From JBAZTO01 sp041661865 (lineage in GTDB: Bacteria; Planctomycetota; Phycisphaerae; SM23-33): a stretch of 40,950 nucleotides of DNA. The notes below the pieces were generated by a model. The model made no database searches. It was not told the origin of the DNA and saw nothing but the letters and a program-made list of their open reading frames with translations. The stretch lies in contig JBAZTO010000038.1 of the NCBI GenBank assembly GCA_041661865.1, positions 1-40,950 of the forward strand. The letters run 5' to 3'. This document shows, piece by piece, positions 1 through 8,197 of the stretch. The first letter of the stretch is position 1, and the number at the start of each line of letters is the position of its first letter. Position numbers and translations under genes: made by a program.

Positions 1-20
1 GTGGATAGCCGTTGACGGGT

Positions 21-161
21 TGCAGCCTGCAAGGCTGCGATAATCGCGCATGTGTTCACGGGTATCGCAGCCCTTCAGGCTGCGGCGCTGTGGGCGGACC
101 TGTTCCCAGGCCGACGCTTCGCTCTGGCCTGGGCTACGGCTATGCCAGCCCTTCAGGCTGG
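21..161. repeat. Cluster of short GC-rich palindromes
   Basis: Four inverted repeats stand in a row. Two have 6-bp GCAGCC/GGCTGC stems (about 25-41 and 67-83). One has an 8-bp stem CCCAGGCC/GGCCTGGG (105-112 and 126-133). One has the stem CCAGCC/GGCTGG (145-150 and 156-161). The second and fourth share the loop CTTCA, so they are copies of one unit. No convincing gene covers 1-216. This looks like a dispersed extragenic palindrome array; it could also act as an mRNA-end structure for a gene beyond the left edge. Confidence 0.6.
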
Positions 162-216
162 ATCAGAGGACCGGCAGTGCCCGCGCCTGTCGCTTATGAA
201 CGTCGCGGAATCGCGG

Positions 217-1506
217 TTACATGTTCCTCGAAGAGTCCATCCGAACCGGGAGGGGACTGTCGGGCCTGAGGCGATTGTCCAGATCGGCGAGGCCTTCAAA
301 CTCCGGCTGAACGTCGAGCAGGATCTCTTCGACGTCCGTATAGGGCATGGTCCTTCTGCCCAGGGCCGAGAGGACCAGGCCGCTGATGTAGCCGGTGACC
401 AGGGCCATCGCCGCCGCCAGCAGGATGCCGAGGAGTTGGACGTTGCCGGTCTTGATGAACGGAATGGCCGCCGCGCCGCCCATCAGGCCGGGCAGGCCGT
501 GGAGGTAGAGAACGCCGCAGGTGTCGGTCTTCTTGAGCAGGCCCTGGAGTCGGCCCTGGATGACGGCGAACCCGAAGGTCGAGAGGGCGCCCGCTGCGGC
601 GCCGATGACCATGGCGCCGACATAGAAGTCAGGCCTTGCACAGGTGGTGCCGATGGCGACCCCGCCGGCCAGGGTGGCGTTGGCGATATCGGCCGGGGAG
701 ATCTTCCGTCGCAGCAGCAGGGTCACGACGTAGGTCGACAGCGTCGAGCCGCACAGGGCCAGGATCACGTTGATGCCGGTGTGGGGAACGTCGGCCGCGG
801 GTACCAGGGCGCTACAGAAGCTCGGCCAGAAAACCCACAGGACCATGCTGCCCAGCAGCGAGAAGCGGTCGCTGGTGGCGTCGCTGTGAATGGGGGCGTC
901 AAACTCCTGGCGCGTGGTCATGCGGAGCATCACCCCCAGGCCAAAGAGGGCGCCGAAGGCGTGGATCACGATCGAGCCGCCGGTGTCGAGGAACTGCCCG
1001 GCCGGCAGCAGGCCCAGGCCGCCCTTGAAGATGACCCATTCATTGGCCGAGTAGCAGGGCACGAACAGGGCGGCCAGCACCAGGTACTGCCACATCTTGA
1101 GCCTGCCCAGCACGGCCCCGGCGCAGATCAGCAGGCTGGCCGCGGCGAACTCGGACATCAGGAGCCTGTCAATGTCGAACGCCTCGGGCTGGCCGAAGAC
1201 GCCCATCGAATTGAGCAGGAAGTACGCCGGCAGCGACAGCGCCACCAGCAGGTAGGTAGCCGTCAGGGCCGAGCGGCCGTAACGCTTGACGAAAACCATC
1301 AGGAATCCAAAGCCCACCAGCAGCATCGCCATGACGGCGATGGCCCGTTCGTACTTCTGGACCTGCTCGACCGTTGAGGCGGTCGAGGTGGCCGAGACCA
1401 GGGCATCGGGGCCGGTCGCAGCTTCACTGGCGGCGGCAAGGGGGGCCAAAACGCTCAGGCACGTCAATACAATGAAAAAAACGGCAGAGATCGGGCGCGG
1501 GGTCAT
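217..1506 (-). CDS. Rh-type ammonium/gas channel (Amt/Rh family)
   Basis: A 429-residue membrane protein with a cleavable-looking signal peptide (about 1-27) followed by many hydrophobic segments. It is closer to the Rhesus (Rh) branch than to AmtB: it has D174-TGGS followed by IHAFGA with H182, an HSD...WVFWPSFCSA stretch near 207-233, and DTCGV...LHGLPGLMGG with H336. H182 and H336 match the twin pore histidines of the family. Rh proteins conduct NH3 and have been linked to CO2. ATG 1506 is preceded by an AAGGA ribosome site about 7 bases away. The gene is divergent from a carbonic anhydrase 175 bases away, which suggests a shared role with CO2/bicarbonate or ammonia. No GlnB/GlnK gene is next to it. 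The family call is firm; the substrate is inferred. Confidence 0.88.
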   Translation of the reverse strand: MTPRPISAVFFIVLTCLSVLAPLAAASEAATGPDALVSATSTASTVEQVQKYERAIAVMAMLLVGFGFLMVFVKRYGRSALTATYLLVALSLPAYFLLNSMGVFGQPEAFDIDRLLMSEFAAASLLICAGAVLGRLKMWQYLVLAALFVPCYSANEWVIFKGGLGLLPAGQFLDTGGSIVIHAFGALFGLGVMLRMTTRQEFDAPIHSDATSDRFSLLGSMVLWVFWPSFCSALVPAADVPHTGINVILALCGSTLSTYVVTLLLRRKISPADIANATLAGGVAIGTTCARPDFYVGAMVIGAAAGALSTFGFAVIQGRLQGLLKKTDTCGVLYLHGLPGLMGGAAAIPFIKTGNVQLLGILLAAAMALVTGYISGLVLSALGRRTMPYTDVEEILLDVQPEFEGLADLDNRLRPDSPLPVRMDSSRNM

Positions 1507-1680
1507 GCTGTAATCCTTTATAGAAAAGTTTCTCGGGCGCGCGAAACGTTGGGGAGGACTTTATCAAACCTGCCCGGCGGATACAAGGAGACTTGCGGCG
1601 ACGAGTGTCAGGTGTGCCGGCCGATCTTGACAATTGGGCCTCCTCAGGGGACGATCTGGCGGTTGAGAAGGAGCAATCGC

Positions 1681-2424
1681 ATGAACAGATCCATGAGCGT
1701 ATTGGACCGGGTGACGTTGGCAATGGTCTTGGCGGCGTTTTGCCCGGCAGGGTGCAGCGGCCCGACGGCGGCAGTCCATCCCGCCGCGCCAGCCAGCACG
1801 AGTGCACCGGCCAATATCTCCGCGCCTCGCCAAGACGCCCTGGCATCGCTCAGGCAAGGCAATGAGCGGTTTGTCCGCGGCACAAGCGCCGGGAGGCGGC
1901 AGTCGCTGCTGGCCGGGCAAAAGCCCCTGGCCGTGGTCGTCTGCTGCTCGGATTCGCGCGTCGGGCCGGAACTGGTCTTTGGCCAGGGCCTCGGCGACAT
2001 CGTCGTCGTGCGGGTAGCCGGCAACGTCGTGGACCCGGTCGTCCAGGGAAGCGTGGAATACGCGGTCGAGCATCTGCACGCGCCGCTGATCGTGGTCATG
2101 GGGCATGACGATTGCGGGGCGGTCAAGGCGGCTGTCGCGGATGATCACGCCACCGGCGCCATCGCCGCGGTCGTCGGCAGGATTCGCGGCAGCGTCGAGG
2201 CGGCTGAGTCGCAGGGCCTCAAGGACGATGCGGCGGTCAATGCCGTCACTGATCTGAACATCAAGGCCAGCATCCAGGAAATCAGCGCCAGCCCGATTGT
2301 CTCCAAGGCCCTGGCCAAGGGAGCCGTGAAGATCCTAGGCGCTCGCTATCACCTGGCCAGCGGCCGCGTGGAGTGGCTGGAGACCAAGCCCAGCCCCACG
2401 ACGGCGACCGCGCCAGCCAAGTAA
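1681..2424 (+). CDS. Exported beta-carbonic anhydrase (lipoprotein)
   Basis: The product (247 residues) interconverts CO2 and bicarbonate. The beta-class zinc site is complete: C89-S-D91-S-R93 and H142-D-D-C145, with the C-x-D-S-R dyad intact. The first 25 residues form a signal peptide ending in a lipobox PAGC, so C25 is probably lipid-modified and the enzyme sits outside the cytoplasm. This start was chosen over one 132 bases upstream because GAAGGAG lies just before ATG 1681 and the signal peptide begins there. A low-complexity Ala/Pro/Ser/Thr linker (about 28-48) separates the anchor from the enzyme, and the C-terminus ends in a Pro/Thr/Ala tail. It is transcribed away from the Rh channel, so both could use the short shared promoter region at 1507-1680. 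Confidence 0.92.
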   Translation: MNRSMSVLDRVTLAMVLAAFCPAGCSGPTAAVHPAAPASTSAPANISAPRQDALASLRQGNERFVRGTSAGRRQSLLAGQKPLAVVVCCSDSRVGPELVFGQGLGDIVVVRVAGNVVDPVVQGSVEYAVEHLHAPLIVVMGHDDCGAVKAAVADDHATGAIAAVVGRIRGSVEAAESQGLKDDAAVNAVTDLNIKASIQEISASPIVSKALAKGAVKILGARYHLASGRVEWLETKPSPTTATAPAK

Positions 2425-2541
2425 GGCCGTGTTGCCGTGGGTGCCGAGGGCCGGGTGCCGTGCCCTTGCGCGGCCGTTTGCGGATCATAATTGTAGCGAC
2501 TGTCTTGTTTTTCAAGCGGTAACTCCGTGATAGTTGGTAGG

Positions 2542-2654
2542 GCGTGCAACTCGTTGCACGCGGAATCTTCTACGAGCCAGGAGTTGCCATTCCCACCGGG
2601 GTAACTTCGACGGAAAGGACATGAAACCGCAGGTGGGGTAGGAACCCCACCTGC
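2542..2654. repeat. Two perfect hairpins between convergent genes
   Basis: In the 268-base gap between the carbonic anhydrase and the converging glycosidase gene there are two perfect inverted repeats. One is GCGTGCAA/TTGCACGC with a CTCG loop (2542-2561). The other is GCAGGTGGGG/CCCCACCTGC with a 6-base loop (2629-2654). Neither is followed by a T-run, so they are not classic intrinsic terminators. They may still end or protect both transcripts, or be members of the palindrome families found elsewhere in the window. Confidence 0.6.
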
Positions 2655-2692
2655 CGATATGGAGCCATCATGGTCGCGTGCCGCACGCGATT

Positions 2693-4216
2693 CTACGCCA
2701 GTCGCGTGTACCAGGGGAGGCGGGAGAGCGGCGCGGCGACCTCGATTTCGCAGGGGCCGGCCACTTCGCTGCCATCATCGCCTCGCCACGAGCCGCCGGG
2801 GAACTTGATGCGGCGCGAGGTGGCCCCCTTCTCCATCACGGGCGCGACCAGGTATTTGCCGCCCAGCATGTACTGGTCGGCCACCTGCTCCATCCCCTCG
2901 TCGGGGAACTCGTAGGCCATGTGGCGGAGGATCGGCTCGCCGGTGGTCGCGGCGTGGCGGGCCAGCTCGCAGATCTCGCCGCCCAGTTTCATCCGCAGAT
3001 CGACCATCGCCATCGTGTATTGCAGGTGTTGAGCGTCCAGCAGGCGGCTGGGCAGCCGCGAGTACTGGATCATCGGGAAGAACGTCGAGCACTGCGCCCA
3101 GCGGACGAAAAGCTCCTGGTCGAAGGACGCCTTGTCCTCGCTCTCGCCGCCGCCGACCATGTCGGGGCAGGTGTAGGGATAGCCGATCAGGCCCTGGGCA
3201 AGCGATGTGGGGATCAGGTCGGCAAATCCGTTGTAGTCCCACTTGTGGTACTTGTCGCGGACGCGCTGGAGAAGGTGCTGGCCGCCGAGCTTCCAGCACG
3301 CGCGATACTCGCTGAGGTCGTACTTGAGCCCGACGCGGCCGAAGTCTTCGCACCGGCCGTTGGGCGTGTGAGGCAGGTGGCCACGGGAGGGCGTCTTGAA
3401 GAATCCCCAGGGATCGCCGCCGTCGAATTTGAACCCCGTCACGCCGTAGTCGCGGACCAGTTCGTCCAGTTCGCCTTGCAGCCAGGCGACGGCCTGGGGG
3501 TTGGACAGGTCCAGCATCGCGCTGAAGCCGTTCCACCACTGATACACCGCCGGGTCGGGCCCTTCGCCCATCAACAGGTAGCCCTTCCTCTTGAGCCACC
3601 AGTACTGCCGCGTGTCACAGGTCACGAACGGACTGATCCACAGCATCACCACGAAGCCCATCTCCCGCAGGCGGGCGACCATGGCCTTGGGGTCGGGGAA
3701 GGCTTCGGTGTCCCACTTCCACAGGCCGTTGTTGCGATACCAGAAATCGTCGATGATGAGCACGCCCGGAGGCATGCCCGCGTCCAGGATGGCCTGGGCG
3801 TACTGAAGGATTTTGTCCTGGCTGGGGTAGCGTTGCACCTCGATCCAGGCGTTGTACTGAGGCGCGCGGAAGGCCAGTTCGTGCGGCACACGGCCGCTGG
3901 GCGGGAAGAATCGTTTGCAGGCGGCCAGGTACGCCCCGCGGAGATTGCCATGCCCCTCGCCCTGGGCGACGGCCCCGAGCGCTTCGTCCACGATCAACCC
4001 GCCGCCCTTGAACTCGAAAGAGAACGGCTCTTCGCTCCAGAGGTAGCGTCCCTTGCTGGAGACCAGCAGCGGACAGCCCTGGTTGCCGTCGAGGTTGCTG
4101 GTCAGCGTCTCGCGGCAATCGGCGTGCGCGCCGTAGGGCATCCGTTCGCCGTGGCGCACGATGCCTCCCCACCAATACTCGCCCGCGAGCAACTTCATTT
4201 CGATCCTGTCACCCAT
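2693..4216 (-). CDS. GH31-family alpha-glycosidase (MYORG-like)
   Basis: A cytoplasmic enzyme of 507 residues with no signal peptide. It shows a GH31 (alpha/beta)8 barrel: an LIIDDFW strand, the nucleophile motif GFKFDGGD (D265) and the acid/base motif CPDMVGGG (D352). KFDGG plus PDM(V/I)GG is the pattern of the MYORG-like branch of GH31, which includes an alpha-galactosidase, so an alpha-galactoside or alpha-glucoside is the likely substrate. ATG 4216 has GTGAGG five bases upstream. An in-frame GTG at 4231 is the alternative and lies 10 bases from the stop of the preceding gene. It is the last gene of the four-gene glycosidase run. Family is well supported; exact specificity is not. Confidence 0.82.
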   Translation of the reverse strand: MGDRIEMKLLAGEYWWGGIVRHGERMPYGAHADCRETLTSNLDGNQGCPLLVSSKGRYLWSEEPFSFEFKGGGLIVDEALGAVAQGEGHGNLRGAYLAACKRFFPPSGRVPHELAFRAPQYNAWIEVQRYPSQDKILQYAQAILDAGMPPGVLIIDDFWYRNNGLWKWDTEAFPDPKAMVARLREMGFVVMLWISPFVTCDTRQYWWLKRKGYLLMGEGPDPAVYQWWNGFSAMLDLSNPQAVAWLQGELDELVRDYGVTGFKFDGGDPWGFFKTPSRGHLPHTPNGRCEDFGRVGLKYDLSEYRACWKLGGQHLLQRVRDKYHKWDYNGFADLIPTSLAQGLIGYPYTCPDMVGGGESEDKASFDQELFVRWAQCSTFFPMIQYSRLPSRLLDAQHLQYTMAMVDLRMKLGGEICELARHAATTGEPILRHMAYEFPDEGMEQVADQYMLGGKYLVAPVMEKGATSRRIKFPGGSWRGDDGSEVAGPCEIEVAAPLSRLPWYTRLA

Positions 4217-4241
4217 AACAGCCTCACTCACTTTCGCCTTT

Positions 4242-6116
4242 TCAGAAGTCGATTTGCGTCATGCCGCCCGGCAGCAGGTCCAGGTGCGTCCATCCGTCCA
4301 GCGTGGTATTCTTCGCCGCGCCGCGCTTCTTGCCGAAGCAGTCGAAGTTTGTCACGGTCGCGGTCTTGCGGCCGCGGCGGCGGACGAACATGTCCTTGTT
4401 GAAGGTGCCGTTGAGGATCGTCGTCGGGCGGGTGATTTCGCAATTGCCGCCGCTGTTGACCAGGAATACCAGGTCGTGCTGCTTGCCCCTGCCGGGCAGC
4501 CTGAAGACGTTGTTCTCGCCGTCCAGCGGGACGCGGTACCGCATGAACTGCCCGACGTTCCGGTTGTACAGGTTGTTGTAGTGGGCGATGACGTCCTTGT
4601 TGTCCTGGTTGAGCCGGGCGAAGTCGATGCTGTAGGTGGGAATGCCCACGGACATCATCTTCAGCACGATGCAGGCCGCGGCCTGTGGGGAATCCTCCTC
4701 GGTGATCGTCTGGTAGTCGTTGATCGCGAAGGGAGAATAGCCCTGAACGTAAAGCGTGCGAAGGAAGTTGCCCTCGCTGTTGTAAGGCGTGTCGCCGGCG
4801 CGGGTCATCGTGCCGAACTGCGAGAGAAACGGCGTGCCGTAGTTCTGCTTGAGCTCGACGATGTAGTCCTTCTTGAGCGCCCGGGTGCGGCGGTCGATCA
4901 GCCCCAGCGTCCGGTGCAGGCCTTCCATCATGGACGTCACGTCGTGACTGTGCTCGCTGCTGCAGCAGCGGTTGTTGGGCACGCAGTTGAACAGATCGTA
5001 CTTGGCGCCCTCAAAGTCCCACTCGCGAATGAACGAGGCGCAGATCTCGGCCATGATTTCGCGGGCCTCGGGGCACATGAAGCACAGCGAGTGAAACTTA
5101 TTCTTGGTCATCACCAGCTCGCCCTTCTCATCGACGAGCAGGTAGGGCCGGCGCCGGGGGAAGCACTCGGCGCCCGGGGCCACCGCGTGCGGCGCGCACC
5201 AGATCATCGGCATGGCGCCCTCGGCCTTCACGTCGCGAACGAGCTGGCCCATGTCCTTGATCTTGGCCGGATCGGGCCGCCAGTCGCCGATATTGAGCTG
5301 CACATCGTAGTCGTTGTCGAGGCCGGGGCCGAACCAGCCGTCGTCGATGATGTAGTTGCGGATGCCCAGCTTCACGCCCTCCCGAACATTGTGCAGGATG
5401 ACCTTGTCGGTCACGTCGTCGCTGAACCAGTCGGTCCAACTGCACCACAGCGGGGCCATCGAGCCCTCGTTTCCGACATCGGGCACCTTGTAGATGCGTT
5501 TCTGATGCTCGGCGAAGTCGCGCAGCGTCATGGCCCACGGCTGACGGGGCGCATCCTTGGCTGTCTGGAAGTACAGGTGCTCGGTCACCGAGCCGTCGGG
5601 GTTCTTGCGGGCAATGTGGTCGGGAATCGGATACAGGTCCGTGCCCCGCTTGATCCGCATCGACAGCCGCCGCATGAAGGCAATCAGCGCGCGGTTGGTC
5701 CTGGGCTCAAGGCAGCGGAAGGATGTCTCGTAGTTGAGGCCGATAACGCCGAAGGCCATCGCCATGTTCAGGTCCTGGCCGGTGAAGATATACAGCGGCA
5801 TCTTGAAGTCTGCCACCGAGGCCTCGGTCGCCAGCCGCCAGAACGAGATCAACTGCGTCATGTTGATGAATCCCCGGCCGCTCTCGGGGATGATGACCTT
5901 GTAGTAGTTGGCCATGTCGGTGAAGAGATCGTATTCGATGCTCTTGACCGTCGTGCCCGCCGGCGGGACGACCGTCACCGGGGCCGGGCAGCGCCGCCCC
6001 ACCGTCAGGCGCACGCCGTCCTGCTGGGCGGAGTAGGCCTTGCCCGGGAGAATGTTCTCAAACAGGACGTTTTTGCCCGAATGGAGAATGACGTTGATCT
6101 TCAGATTGGCGGCCAC
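4242..6116 (-). CDS. GH36-like alpha-galactosidase (melibiase superfamily)
   Basis: A 624-residue protein without signal peptide. It has an N-terminal beta-rich domain (about 1-210), then a TIM barrel: IIDDGW at 256-261, then AKYDLFN with putative nucleophile D374, and RAGD with putative acid/base D442. The K-x-D-x-x-N pattern is that of GH36 alpha-galactosidases, which release terminal alpha-galactose and related sugars. A short beta domain ends the protein. The start is GTG at 6116, which overlaps the stop of the upstream gene by one base (TAGTG), implying translational coupling. The following gene begins 10-25 bases downstream. Catalytic residues appear complete; the natural substrate is unknown. 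Confidence 0.8.
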   Translation of the reverse strand: MAANLKINVILHSGKNVLFENILPGKAYSAQQDGVRLTVGRRCPAPVTVVPPAGTTVKSIEYDLFTDMANYYKVIIPESGRGFINMTQLISFWRLATEASVADFKMPLYIFTGQDLNMAMAFGVIGLNYETSFRCLEPRTNRALIAFMRRLSMRIKRGTDLYPIPDHIARKNPDGSVTEHLYFQTAKDAPRQPWAMTLRDFAEHQKRIYKVPDVGNEGSMAPLWCSWTDWFSDDVTDKVILHNVREGVKLGIRNYIIDDGWFGPGLDNDYDVQLNIGDWRPDPAKIKDMGQLVRDVKAEGAMPMIWCAPHAVAPGAECFPRRRPYLLVDEKGELVMTKNKFHSLCFMCPEAREIMAEICASFIREWDFEGAKYDLFNCVPNNRCCSSEHSHDVTSMMEGLHRTLGLIDRRTRALKKDYIVELKQNYGTPFLSQFGTMTRAGDTPYNSEGNFLRTLYVQGYSPFAINDYQTITEEDSPQAAACIVLKMMSVGIPTYSIDFARLNQDNKDVIAHYNNLYNRNVGQFMRYRVPLDGENNVFRLPGRGKQHDLVFLVNSGGNCEITRPTTILNGTFNKDMFVRRRGRKTATVTNFDCFGKKRGAAKNTTLDGWTHLDLLPGGMTQIDF

Positions 6117-8197
6117 TATTGCGCTCCTTGAATGTGGTAGTAGTAAGCCTCGTCGCGGCTGGATTGTGCGTCAAAGACGATCTTGTTGCCAAGGCACTTG
6201 CGGAAATCGACCTTCTGCCGCGTGCCGGCGCGATCGACCCGCTCCACGCGGATCGGCTCAAAGCCGTCGGGCAGGTCGATAATCAGTTTGGCCTCCAGCA
6301 GGCTGGCCAGGTGAATGTCTCTCCCGCGATAGACCGCCAGCGTATTGCCGCCCTGATAGGTTCTGGCAAAAGGCTGGCCGTCAACGGCTGGCGGCGTGGA
6401 GAACTCCATCCGGTCGTAGTCGACGCGGAGATTCGAGCGGTCGATGTCCCGCGAGAATTCGTGCATCTTCCACGCGGCGGAGATGACGCGGTACTGCTCG
6501 GCGCTCATGCGGATCGGCGAGCCGCCGGCGGCGCCCTGGACCTTCAGCCGCCCGTCGCCGCGATAGAAGGCGCTGAAAATGTTGGGCACGCCCGCCAGGG
6601 CCTTAATGAATGTGGTCGCGCCGAGGACCTTGGCGTAGCAGGCCCAGTCGTCGGTATCGATCGGCCGGCCCGGCAGCAGCCACGAGGCCGTCGCGGCGCG
6701 CTGCACGTACAGGTCGTGGTTGACCTCGGAAGTGTTGCCCAGCCGAACGATATCAAAGCAATGCGAAAACAGCGGATTGAGGCACGCCAGGAAGATCGTC
6801 GCCTCCGGGGCGGCCTGCTTGACCGCTCGGCTGATGTCCTCCAGGACGGCTAGCAGATAGCGTTCGCCAACTCCATAGGCCCTCTCGGCCAGGACATCGG
6901 CGGGGTCGGACAGGAACTTGACGCCCGAGAGTTTGATCCCGTCGGCGCCGAGTGCAGCCGGGGCAACCATGGCGGCAATTTTGCGACACAGGTGCTCACG
7001 CACGTCGGGGCGACTCCAGTCGAACAGGCAGTAATCCCGGCCGCTGCGGGCCACTTTGCACGGCTTGCCCGCGGTGTCCGCGACCAGGAACTGCGGATGC
7101 CCGACGGCCAGGCTGGAGGCAGCATCGACCAGGAACGGATTGAAATGCAGGACGATGCGGTAACCCTCCGCCTGCTTGTGGCGGATGTACTGCCGCAGCG
7201 AGCCGGCGAACTTCGCGTCGTCGGCGTCCCAGTCGCCCAGGCTGCGCGACCAGCCTTCGTCGATCACGATCGTTCCGGGGCGAATATCGTGCGACGCCAA
7301 CTCGGCCAGGGCCGCGTCGATCATCTCGGCGGACAGATGCTTCTCGGCGCCGGCCTCGGCCTGGAATCGCCCTTCGGCGATGTGCTTGCGATACACCTGG
7401 TCGCCCCAGGTCGTGTAGATCGCTCGCCGCCACCAGGCCTGCTCAGCCGTTCGCGGCGGCGCGGGCGGCAGGCTGTCGCGATAAGCCTGAAGAATGCCCA
7501 CGGGGCTGTCAGCCAGGCAGATCAGCAGCGGCGGGGAGTCGTATCGCCCGGACTTGGGACCACGGGCATAATCGAAGCTCACGCCCAGGTGCCCCGCGCT
7601 GGCCCGCACGTCCAGGGCGTTGGCGGCGTCGCTGACGCCCAGCAGCCCCAGCCCGACGTACCGGCGGCGGTCAAAAAACGCCAGCAGATACGGAGGCATC
7701 ATGAAGTTGCCGCCGTCGAGCTGGAAGAACTTGTCGTACTGCACGCGGCGGGAGCTGACCTGGAGGTCCATCGCCGCTGTGGCCGGCAGGTCCATCCGCG
7801 ACAGGTCGGCCCCGAAATTGCATACCTGGAAGAACTGGCCCTCGATGCCGCCCAGTTCCAGCTTCGCCAGGCCGGCGGCATCAAATGAGTATGAATAGAC
7901 CAGCCCGCACGGAGTGAAGTTGATCGACAGGGCCAGGCTCACGCCGCCCGCCCTGCACGCGACGGTCGCCGTCCGGGCGGAGACCTCCACGCCCGTGACG
8001 GTGAAATCCGCCATCATCTGCCCGTTGACCGCGGGGACGAACGACATCGTCAGCACGGGCTGAGGACAGTACGCGTCGAACAGGCGTCCGCCGGCGTCGC
8101 GGCCGGAGAATTCAAAGCGGTAGGCGCCCGCGTCGGCGGTCAGGTCCAGGCCGCTGCGACGAATGTGAATGTCGCCATTGTCACGATGGGAGGGCAT
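6116..8197 (-). CDS. Glycosidase paralogue lacking its nucleophile (possible pseudoenzyme)
   Basis: A 693-residue GH31/GH36-type barrel protein, no signal peptide. It aligns by eye with its upstream neighbour through the catalytic core: VIDEGW, LGADGIK, NPLF...D, DTDDW and a shared C-terminal beta domain. Where the neighbour has GIKID (Asp nucleophile), this protein has GIKLSG, with S424 in place of the Asp, while the DDW acid/base region is kept. It may be a non-catalytic subunit or binding protein, or use another residue. ATG 8197 follows AGGA at suitable spacing and overlaps the previous gene by 17 bases; a TTG at 8203 is the alternative. Its place inside a tight run argues that it is expressed and useful, not decayed. 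Confidence 0.75.
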   Translation of the reverse strand: MPSHRDNGDIHIRRSGLDLTADAGAYRFEFSGRDAGGRLFDAYCPQPVLTMSFVPAVNGQMMADFTVTGVEVSARTATVACRAGGVSLALSINFTPCGLVYSYSFDAAGLAKLELGGIEGQFFQVCNFGADLSRMDLPATAAMDLQVSSRRVQYDKFFQLDGGNFMMPPYLLAFFDRRRYVGLGLLGVSDAANALDVRASAGHLGVSFDYARGPKSGRYDSPPLLICLADSPVGILQAYRDSLPPAPPRTAEQAWWRRAIYTTWGDQVYRKHIAEGRFQAEAGAEKHLSAEMIDAALAELASHDIRPGTIVIDEGWSRSLGDWDADDAKFAGSLRQYIRHKQAEGYRIVLHFNPFLVDAASSLAVGHPQFLVADTAGKPCKVARSGRDYCLFDWSRPDVREHLCRKIAAMVAPAALGADGIKLSGVKFLSDPADVLAERAYGVGERYLLAVLEDISRAVKQAAPEATIFLACLNPLFSHCFDIVRLGNTSEVNHDLYVQRAATASWLLPGRPIDTDDWACYAKVLGATTFIKALAGVPNIFSAFYRGDGRLKVQGAAGGSPIRMSAEQYRVISAAWKMHEFSRDIDRSNLRVDYDRMEFSTPPAVDGQPFARTYQGGNTLAVYRGRDIHLASLLEAKLIIDLPDGFEPIRVERVDRAGTRQKVDFRKCLGNKIVFDAQSSRDEAYYYHIQGAQ

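Noticed and set aside
52..1377. Long plus-strand open frame opposite the Rh channel gene
   Set aside because: It is the GC-rich antisense shadow of a gene with clear Rh motifs; the translation has no domain or normal composition.
2678..4402. 574-codon plus-strand frame over the GH31 genes
   Set aside because: Antisense frame of two well-supported glycosidases; low-complexity His/Ala/Val/Glu-rich product.
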